From: Rhabditoides inermis
Taxonomy: Eukaryota > Nematoda > Chromadorea > Rhabditida > Rhabditidae
Assembly: GCA_963966185.1 (NCBI GenBank)
Contig: CAWZYM010000107.1
Span: forward strand, 243,501-307,500
DNA length: 64,000 nucleotides
Direction of reading: 5' to 3'
In this document: in pieces, positions 56,675-64,000 of the stretch
Numbering within the stretch: position 1 is the stretch's first letter
How the letters are laid out: each line of letters begins with the position of its first letter
Translations under genes and position numbers: made by a program
The notes under the pieces: model-generated
What the model was told of the DNA's origin: nothing
Seen by the model: the letters and a program-made list of their open reading frames with translations, nothing else
The model's database searches: none

Positions 56675-57044
56675 TTAAAGGCACAGTGGCGCTTAGTTTT
56701 GACTTTTGAACATTGCTTGATCCATATAAACACGAAACAATCAAAGAAAACGCGAAAGAACGGCGTTTCCGCGTTACCTACACGCTTACCAACATTTGCA
56801 CGTGCGAAGCTTGGTAAGGCGAATTCGATTTTCGCGCCAAAATGCTTATCCAAAAGTTGATCTCTGTGCGCATCTCGTCGATATGAGTTCGACAGTACAT
56901 GTCGTTGTAGTGTTGTGGTAACGCTCACGGTTCACGGACCAGGCTACGCCGGTTCGATTCCCGCTACGTGCAATCAGTTTTGCCAAGTTCTCATAAGTGA
57001 ATTTCGATCAACCTTGGTAACGCTAAACGCCCCTGTGCCTTTAA
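56675..57044. mobile_element. 370-bp MITE with about 22-bp TIRs, empty site in the paralog
   Basis: TTAAAGGCACAGTGGCGCTT and its near reverse complement (CTAAACGCCCCTGTGCCTTT, then AA) end the element. The paralogous locus reads straight through at about 62,031-62,050. It contains the tRNA-like sequence at 56,901. Confidence 0.8.
56901..56971 (+). repeat. tRNA-like sequence inside the MITE
   Basis: GTCGTTGTAGTGTTGTGGTA is box A-like and GCCGGTTCGATTCCCGC is a good T arm/box B. Confidence 0.5.
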
Positions 57045-57377
57045 TACTTACCTTTCATTTTTTTTCCGATAGATATCGGTGAAATATATTGATTTAGGCA
57101 GTGATGAGAAATATAGGCTGCAAAGAAATACATTTGTAATCACGATATAAGGAAACTGTGTGGTTGAATGTGATAAAAGTACGAAAGTATGGGAATGGAA
57201 AGAGAAAAGAAAGCATGGGAATGAAAAGAGAAAGAAAGGACAACAAGAGTATGCGATGGAATTGATTGGAGAAAGATGGTATGGCAGCTGTGCCCTTTCA
57301 AGCGAGGATGCGACAACACGTGTTCATAGAATGATGAGGGATGAATTGTAAACAGTATACATACAGCAATTGTAAGA

Positions 57378-57412
<35 letters not shown>

Positions 57413-57817
57413 CCCTTTCATTATTTTCCTCCCTCTCTCTTTCCCCATCGCTCTCCTTCTCTCTTCCTCTCTCAGATTCGAACTAATACAAGTCACAAGA
57501 TCAAAAAAATACTATATTCATAGTCTTGGTCCTTCTTCCGGCCCGAAACGGGCCGAGTCGAATAAACGGGTACGGTATGCGCACATAATACTTGATGTCT
57601 CTACGCAGATGCGACACGCAGACTGACAGCCTTTTGTTCTTAAACTCGTCAGTGATGGTGGTGGCTCGGCAGTTTCTCCGTATAGCTAGTGGCTGACTCG
57701 CCTACAGTTTGTTTATATGCCGATAAGGCCTGCTCCGCTACTGCGCGCTGAGTGGGAGACTCAAAGAATTCGGACAAGTGCTTGAAAAGCTCATCGTAGT
57801 TGCTCTTTTTGAGTCGT

Positions 57818-58177
57818 CTAGTTCTTCCGCTTTCTCACGCGTGTTTCCGTCCAAGTTGAAAAGTAGGTACCTGGCTTTCCGACGAGAGCGTATGCGCTCG
57901 GAAGTTCATCACGTCCTCTGACTTCTGGCGCCGGTGACAGGCGCGATCTTCTCCGCGAACCCGTCCAGATGGAAATCACTGGGATGACGGCGGTCACACG
58001 GGTAGCTACTTCCTGCAAAGAATTGCTAAACCTTCTGTGCATGGCGTCTGTTTTTCGGGTGAGGTGGGTGAGGACCTGCTCGCTGGTGTTGGACGAGCAG
58101 TGCTGATCTGCGTTCAGAGCGGTGACGACTGATTCGCGCCGCTGTCTGGCAGAAGCAGTGCGATGATACTGAATGTT
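57818..58177 (-). CDS. Unrecognised minus-strand exon
   Basis: Open from a TTTCTGGTTTCAG acceptor at 58,178 to a stop near 57,818, about 119 codons. It contains RKTDAMHRRFSNSLQEVAT and is Ser/Arg-rich. No domain was recognised. It may belong to a gene whose other exons I could not find. Confidence 0.3.
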   Translation of the reverse strand, partial: NIQYHRTASARQRRESVVTALNADQHCSSNTSEQVLTHLTRKTDAMHRRFSNSLQEVATRVTAVIPVISIWTGSRRRSRLSPAPEVRGRDELPSAYALVGKPGTYFSTWTETRVRKRKN

Positions 58178-58941
58178 GCTGAAACCAGAAACAGAGATGA
58201 CGGTGCGAATGGGAGGAATGTGTTGCGAAAAAAACGAGTATGAGAGAAGGGTGGTGTGAGTGAGAGAAAAAAGTACGAGTGGGTGCGCGGATACTGTATG
58301 TTGCTGATGGGGTGAATGAGAGTGTGTTGCGAAAACGCGTATGAAAAAAGGGCGACGAGTGGGGGGAAAGTACGGATGGAAGGAGAGAGCGTGGTGTGAA
58401 CGGGTATGAACTGCTATGTTGTGAGACTGTGAGGCGCTTTCAAATGTGTTTTCGTGTTAGAATGAGATGTTTACGCAATGTGGCTTTCGTGTCATCGTGT
58501 TATGTTGCGCGGTGATACGGTATCGGGTGTCGCGCTCGGCCAGATTATCAGTTGAATTGTGATGTAATGAATTTAAAAAATAATGATAGTACAAATACCA
58601 GTTTCGACTCCTATTCTAGACTGGATTTGTAAGGACAGTGCGGCGGAGTCTCGTCAGTAGGAACCGCAAGGACAAACACACAACATGCAGACGATCAACA
58701 ACACGACGTATATTTGTGTGTAATTGTTGAGAGCAACTGCTCTTGTTCGGGAGGTGCGCAATGCGCTAATTAGCTGAACATGTTCAGTCTTGGGGAGGTG
58801 CGCAATGCGCTATTTGAGCAGGGTCAGCCGGCGCCTCGGAGGGAGATGATGAGTGTGAATGACTGAGTGCCGGTACTCGCTGTTGCGAGAGAGTAGGGGC
58901 GGGGCTACACGTTCCCGCGCATTCTCGCTGGAGCGCGCTTT

Positions 58942-59460
58942 TCAGCGAGTGATGGCGATGACGTCATCAATAGATTTTATTTTGTGTTTGATGCTTATTT
59001 GTTTATTGGTCATAATCATTTTTGTGAATTTGAACATAATAAGATGGGAGGGATATTCATTTTTGATGAAAGTCTGGATTAATTGTTTACAACGTAGTTT
59101 GAACGTTTCACTTTGAGTGCACGTTCTATAGATTCTCAGAAGTTCACCATAAAGTGTATTCATTCCTATTGACTTCTTGATGTTAGATTCGTAGTTTGGA
59201 TACCTAACTACCTCAAATCTATAATCATCTGTTTTGTTGAATAACTCTATTATGAATTTTCTGCTGTTCTTTGAGAGAGAAAGGTCCAGAAAAACGGTCT
59301 TTTGTGCGTTAGCATTAGTCTGCTCTAGAGTAAGTGAGTTGTGATATATGTCGTTTGTTACGTGGTTGAGAACAGAACTTCTTGGATCGTGAACCACGAG
59401 CAAGTCATCCATATATCGGAATGCTTTGAAATTATTTTTGAAGTTAGATTCATTACTTTT
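58942..59460 (-). pseudogene. Penelope-like reverse transcriptase fragment
   Basis: The minus strand reads AFRYMDDLLVVHDP (RT catalytic YxDD), then KTVFLDLSLSKNSRKF, and later MNTLYGELLRIYRTCTQSE and FIKNEYPSHLI. This spacing (YMDD, FLDL, a basic helix, the xGYP-like word) is typical of the palm and thumb of Penelope-like elements. The fingers and the GIY-YIG domain are missing. It is a 5'- and possibly 3'-truncated copy. Confidence 0.6.
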
Positions 59461-59900
59461 CAGATGTTCAATGTGACTGTAGGGCTCGCAGCGGATTGAA
59501 TCGAGGGGAGAAGAGAGAGAACTCGAGGGTCGGAGGTGGCAGAAAGCCGATGCGAGGGTGGATTACCGAGGGCAACAGGTGTAACTCGGAAGGCAGACGC
59601 AACAGACTGATAGCGGGCGCGCTATGGCTTATGGAACGGAAGTAGAGTCACGACAAAAGGGGTCATAATTCTGACTGTGGAAGAAGAAGTGCTAAAAAAG
59701 CAACAGCGTTTGCTGTTCGCAACGCTGCACACGCTGCTGAAAAATCTCAGAAGGCATGGGTCAAACATCCTATCGCGCTGTACAGGGGACGCTGCATCAA
59801 GTCTCTGGTGTCTGGCGCTGCATCCCATGACTAATCGACTCGGACAGTGGCCATGGCCAACCACTCCGCATTAGCATAACACACCTATCCACTCTCCAGC
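59461..59900. other. No gene identified
   Basis: Mixed-composition DNA with short ORFs in several frames; I see no convincing exon or repeat. Confidence 0.4.
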
Positions 59901-59907
59901 TCATCGA

Positions 59908-60310
59908 AACCACCTTGAAAACAGCTCTCCAACTATGTATGGAACACCATTTCATTCCACAATCACTCAATTATCATTCACTGATATCACTCCTATCACC
60001 TCATTACGTTTCACTGATCGCATCAGTTCGTTACTATATAATTCCTTATTCCTATCCGAAACCGCCTGGATGAGACCTCTCCATCCAAGTATTACATTCC
60101 ATTTCACTCAATTATTACTCACTGCGATCACTTTGATTACTCTATCATGTATCACTGATATCACCACTCCATTAGTATACAACGCACACTGACACTCCAT
60201 GTTATCGAAATCACCTCGACGAGACCTCTCCAACCATGTATCACACTCCCTATCTCCCCAAAATCACTCAGTTATTGATCACACACTCACTTGTGAAATC
60301 ACTTGTCTCA
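59908..60310. repeat. Degenerate tandem repeat, about 148 bp, three copies
   Basis: Units begin near 59,908, 60,056 and 60,205 with CGAAACCNCCT...CTCTCCA-like words and share TATCACTCAATTAT-like segments. They are noncoding and strongly diverged. Confidence 0.6.
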
Positions 60311-61150
60311 CCACCAACAGTCACTCTTCACTCGACCTTCACAAATAGACCCCGGACATAGACAGAGAAATGGCAAAGACCTCACACACGTCATGCTCGA
60401 GCTCTCGATTTCGGCTCTTCTTTCTTCGCGCGCGGCTCTCGCGCAACACCTAAATTTTTGCAAAAAATATATCCATATCATATCACCCTCTTCTCTCCAA
60501 ACCGCTTTTTCCCCATCCTGAAACTTCCCGGATCATTTGTTTCCATATTCAAAAACCCCTAGAACCTCAAACCAGCCCCCAACGTGCTACCGCTTACAAG
60601 GCCCACATCTGGATCCACAAAGGCCCAAAATTGGGCTTTTTGAAAATCGTACATAACTCGGTCAGTTTTCGAGCTAGAACTTTCTAGTTTAGTGCAATAG
60701 ATTCCTCGCAAAACCAGAATTCCAACGGTATACTATTTTGTGAGTCACTATAAAACGTATCGCACTGTGCCCCGAAACGTACCCCGCAAATCCAAAGGGG
60801 AGAGTACATGGAATGTCCGGTTCGACCGAAAAATTTTGCCTCTGATTTTTGCAGAAACAATTTTTTCGTATACTATCCGGCATCCGCTTTCCAAAAAATA
60901 CATAGTTTGACATATGTTTACTCACAACTTTACTCAGTATAGTCCATCCAAAAGTCTCACCCTGCTGACCAAGCCGTTTCCGATCCGGGCGCTGATTGGT
61001 CGGCGCGCGCCGAAACCCCGCCCCCAACCTCGAACCGCGAAGGCCCAAAAGTGGGCCCGCGCCGTTCGATGTTGGGACGAATCTTTCTCTCCCCCCTCCA
61101 AGCTCCTACACTACATTAATGAGTTGCCGGTCGCGTTTCTACTCGAGTGA
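60311..61150. other. Noncoding region with GGCCCAAAANTGGGC palindromes
   Basis: Palindromic words GCCCAAAATTGGGC (60,626-60,639) and GGCCCAAAAGTGGGC (61,041-61,055) occur. No supportable gene was found. Confidence 0.45.
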
Positions 61151-61242
61151 GAGAGAGAGGGGGGAGAAAGAGAGGGGAGAGAGAGAGAAGGAGAGAGAGG
61201 GAGAGAGCGAGTGAGTGAGAGAGAGAGAGACTCTTCGTCTTT
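61151..61242. repeat. (GA)n tract
   Basis: GA-rich tract preceding the second paralogous block, like that preceding the first at 55,876-55,990. Confidence 0.9.
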
Positions 61243-61245
61243 CCA

Positions 61246-62374
61246 GAACGTGGCTCGTCGGCACGAGATACTTTGTCGTCGCCCCGATCTGCCCATTTCT
61301 CCTTGAAAAACTTTTACTAGATACTAAATACTATTTCTTTTCATGCTGTAAATACGGAAACGTTTCGATAGTAATTAGTTTTATTCGATACATATATTAC
61401 ATACGATTTAAAACAACAGCATATTTGTTACTGCACTCTTTCTTGTTGAGTGAAGGACGTGAAGGATGGTAGCTCGACTTTGAAGTTGGGTGAAGTTGGA
61501 ACTACCGGTGTAAAAGGCGGTGTCTTCTATCCTCTCAAGACAACGTTTGTCGATCTTCTTGATCCATATCTCGATTCCACCCGTTCTTGTGCGGAGTCTG
61601 ATGGTCTTCTCACATCCGTCGATCACAGACATTCCGAGAAGTTCCAAAAGGTTCAGGATGTAAGTGGCAGCTGGAATCCATCTCTGCATCATCTTCTTCA
61701 TCTTTTGCATCACGTTCATCTTCTGAAATCAAAAAGTTTACATTTGTATACATTTTATTAACTTGTGCGCACATCAATTATATTACTTTCCAGTGAAATC
61801 AAAAAGTTTACATTTGTATACATTTTATTAACTTGTGCGCGCATCAATTATATTACTTTACAGTGTAATGTGAACAGTTTGACAACTTTTACCAATTGGT
61901 AAATAGTTTGACCACTTTATTCAATAGAATACAAGTTATCTTTGTCTCATACCTCTCTGTCTTTCCACCTCTCGGCCTATCTCTCCCTTTCTCAATCTCA
62001 CATATGCGAAATTCTTACTTTGATCTGTTATTCCGTATTTATTACTTACCTTTTCATTCTTTTCCGATAAATATCGGTGAAATATACTGATATAGGCAGT
62101 GATGAGAAATATAGGCTGCAATGATATACATTCGAAATCAAGATAAGATGAAATTGTGTGGTTGAATGTGATAAAAGTACGAAAGTTTGAGGATGGGAAG
62201 AGAAAAGAAAGTATGGGAGTGGAAAGAGAAAGAAAGAATAAAAAGAGTATGCGATGGAATTGATTGGAGAGAGAGGGAGTAGCAGATGTGTCCTTTCAAA
62301 CGAGGATGCGACAACACATGTTCATATCATGATGGGGGATCAACTGTATACAGTAAACATACAGCAATTGTAAG

Positions 62375-62420
<46 letters not shown>
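61246..62420. repeat. Diverged duplicate of 56,029-57,405
   Basis: GAACGTGGCTCGTCG at the left end and ACATACAGCAATTGTAAGAG at the right end bound both copies. Between them order is conserved apart from the 370-bp MITE and small indels. In this copy a 75-bp segment (CAGTGNAATCAAAAAG to TATTACTTTNCAG type) is also tandemly doubled at 61,722-61,862. Confidence 0.8.
61408..61722 (-). CDS. Terminal exon of an unrecognised minus-strand gene (paralog 2)
   Basis: 105 codons from a TTGATTTCAG acceptor to TAA. It shares GCEKTIRLRTRTGGIEIW and KKIDKRCLE with paralog 1 and has an extra N-terminal stretch (KMKKMMQRWIPAA). Possible AATAAA on the minus strand near 61,380. The function is unknown. Confidence 0.5.
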   Translation of the reverse strand, partial: KMNVMQKMKKMMQRWIPAATYILNLLELLGMSVIDGCEKTIRLRTRTGGIEIWIKKIDKRCLERIEDTAFYTGSSNFTQLQSRATILHVLHSTRKSAVTNMLLF

Positions 62421-62421
<1 letters not shown>

Positions 62422-62602
62422 GTGTTTCCATTCAGTTTCGATGGTAGCGAGTGATAAAGTATGATAAGATTCATAAGCGGATGCGATTTGGTCTATTGGT
62501 CTTCTATGTGAGTGATCATTTGCACTCAAAAAAAGGATTGTATTATGCTCTCTCCGGTGTTATCATCAATGTATTCCTATTCAGCCTTGCTCCCATCTGC
62601 TT

Positions 62603-62668
62603 CTGTGGCGCAGCTGGTTAGAGCGGCCCCCAGTAATCTCGAGGTCACGGGTTCGAAAAAGATGTGTG
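62603..62668 (+). repeat. tRNA-like element, 3' part degenerate
   Basis: TGTGGCGCAGCTGGTTAGAG is a good box A/D arm and CACGGGTTCGAAAAA is a box B that fails to close the T stem. It is probably a tRNA pseudogene or SINE head. Confidence 0.5.
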
Positions 62669-63000
62669 ATAGCGTTTTATAAAGAGAGCTTATACAAAAA
62701 CTTCTAAGTGATAAGTGGAGTGATAATATTCATTCAAAGAGAAGAGACAATACTGTAATGACTGATGAGCTTGTCTATGCGTTGTTGTCGTTGCCGGTCG
62801 ACGTTGGCTGAATGCCAAGGCGCTTCGAGTCTACTTCGTGCGTCGGAGGAACGAGCTTTCTACAAGACGCGACGAATAGAGGGCATTCAGCTATTGCACA
62901 TACCCATTCTTGTATCGTGCAAAGTTGGCGTACTCGTTGTTCCTGCTGATGTAGGTGATGAACCGCAGTGGGCCCTTGCCACTCGAGCTCGCAGGCACCA

Positions 63001-63933
63001 TCATACATATGCGCATCTAAACTTGTCCCAACATTTACGAATCTTTAAAGGAAAGTGTTTTTTCTTCTAAAAAAAAGCCCCGCCCATGCGAACTGCACAC
63101 CTTTCCATCCTTGTCCACATCCAGAACGCTGCCAATGTTCTCCACAAATTCGTCGATCTGAATGTCGCTGCCCTGCAATGCCACACATATCATTATCACG
63201 CAACTCGCAGTCATAAACCTTTTCCTTAGCTTCCTTCAACTCGGAAGCCCACTCGTCTCGCGGATAGTCGGGCGCCGAGAAGATGGAGATGAGCTTGCGG
63301 TCGCAGAACAAACCGAAGCCACTTTGCATCTCCTAGATGGTGCATCTGACATGCAGATTGATTCGCCCCAAACACGCACCATGTGTCCCCTGACGATCAG
63401 GTCCACGCGCATGTTGCTGCACACAGTCCTCACCACCTCCTCCCCAAAGAACTTCGAGATGCCACGGTGTTTGTTCGACACCTCACACGGGCTGAAGAGA
63501 TGTGTACATTAGACTATCATGTGCTACAATCATCAATCTATGAGCTGAAAGAGACCGCGTACTTGTTCAAGTCGATCATAGGATCTGCCCAGATGAGGTC
63601 AGTCACCAGCAGTTGATGATCAGTCTTCGAAGCCGGGTCATAATCCAACGGTAGAGGAATCTAAATGTGATGCAGTTCAGCGACGCTGTAATGTCAGAGT
63701 GAGCTGGCCTGTTGAATGCGTTCGAATGAGAGGTTCTGATTGATCCCGCCATGCATACAGAGAATCTTCTTTCCAACGAGTCCAACGAGCGGGAGGCGGT
63801 CGAAGATTTGATTGAATGCGGCGTGTAGTGTGGCTCCCTCGTTTTCTTTCTCGTAGTGCTTCTTCAGCTCTTGTTCGAATCCGTATGATTGGTTGAGATA
63901 GTACGTCTCGTGATTCCCGCGAAGAATCACAAA
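63001..63933 (-). CDS. PP1-like serine/threonine phosphatase, 3' part
   Basis: Minus-strand exons 63,709-63,933, 63,563-63,660, 63,380-63,491, 63,219-63,332, 63,101-63,172 and 63,001-63,066 join in phase; the 5' exons lie beyond the window. Metal and active-site motifs of the PPP family are present: LRGNHE, YGFEQELKKHY, CMHGGI, DLIWADP, a RGISKFFG box (PP1 has RGVSFTFG), VRGHM and ISIFSAPDY (PP1: VTIFSAPNY). Several positions differ from canonical PP1 (HGGINQNL for HGGLSPDL). The tail after the catalytic domain carries DVDKDGK, like the start of an EF-hand loop but incomplete, then a Lys-rich end. The enzyme would remove phosphate from Ser/Thr. Nematodes have many such divergent PP1 paralogs. 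One intron has a GC donor. Confidence 0.85.
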
Positions 63934-64000
63934 CTGAAAACAACGTGTGTTAACTGTGCAAGTGGAAATCGGCCTCCTACAACTTTTATCTGCGTTAAAA

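Overview
The window looks like nuclear DNA of a nematode (inference). Introns are mostly short, with GTGAG-type donors and TTTCAG or TTNCAG acceptors. Genes lie close together on both strands. Also present are a TATA-driven F-box-like gene, a divergent PP1-type phosphatase of the kind expanded in worms, a possible trans-splice acceptor 3 nt before an ATG, and many non-LTR elements and MITEs. No bacterial operon, CRISPR array or rRNA was seen. I could not run a search, so all family calls rest on motifs read by eye.

Layout. 1-1,600: little besides a (TA)n tract. 1,608-41,490: three copies (A, B, C) of a two-gene block. Gene 1 is a small F-box-like gene of 8 exons. Gene 2 is an unrecognised 20-exon gene whose exons could be joined in phase into about 630 aa. 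Copies A and C are clearly diverged; copy B is a chimera. Its 5' part matches C and its 3' part matches A, with the switch inside a 20-bp identical tract at about 21,201-21,220. Equivalently, 5.81-21.20 kb and 21.20-36.33 kb are two nearly identical 15.1-15.4 kb tandem units. Each unit also carries an antisense multi-exon gene and a non-LTR retrotransposon with 152-bp tandem 5' monomers (about 3.85 in the first unit, 2.85 in the second). The LINE reading frame is broken by two indels in the first unit and open for 1,033 codons in the second. Copy A is decayed: a 1.94-kb insertion in F-box exon 2, a lost splice acceptor, and a deletion of gene 2 exon 1.

41.5-47 kb: MITEs, tRNA-like elements, a frame-disrupted gene (41.3-43.4 kb), and an ORF1-like non-LTR protein gene next to a long-TIR MITE. 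47.1-50.5 kb: a multi-exon gene resembling CACTA/EnSpm (Tnp2-type) transposases, with a long collagen-like Gly-Gly-Pro tract near its N terminus. 50.6-54.3 kb: an unrecognised multi-exon gene. 54.9-56 kb: fragmentary exons with a MITE at an exon end. 56.0-57.4 and 61.2-62.4 kb: a diverged duplicate pair of minus-strand loci, one holding a MITE whose empty site is seen in the other. 57.8-59.5 kb: minus-strand exon and a Penelope-like reverse-transcriptase fragment. 63.0-63.9 kb: 3' part of a PP1-like phosphatase on the minus strand.

The clearest story is structural. A recent tandem duplication, best explained by unequal crossing-over in a microsatellite-rich intron, rebuilt a full-length gene pair (B) from an intact 5' half and the 3' half of a decayed copy. 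A false duplication from haplotype assembly remains possible.
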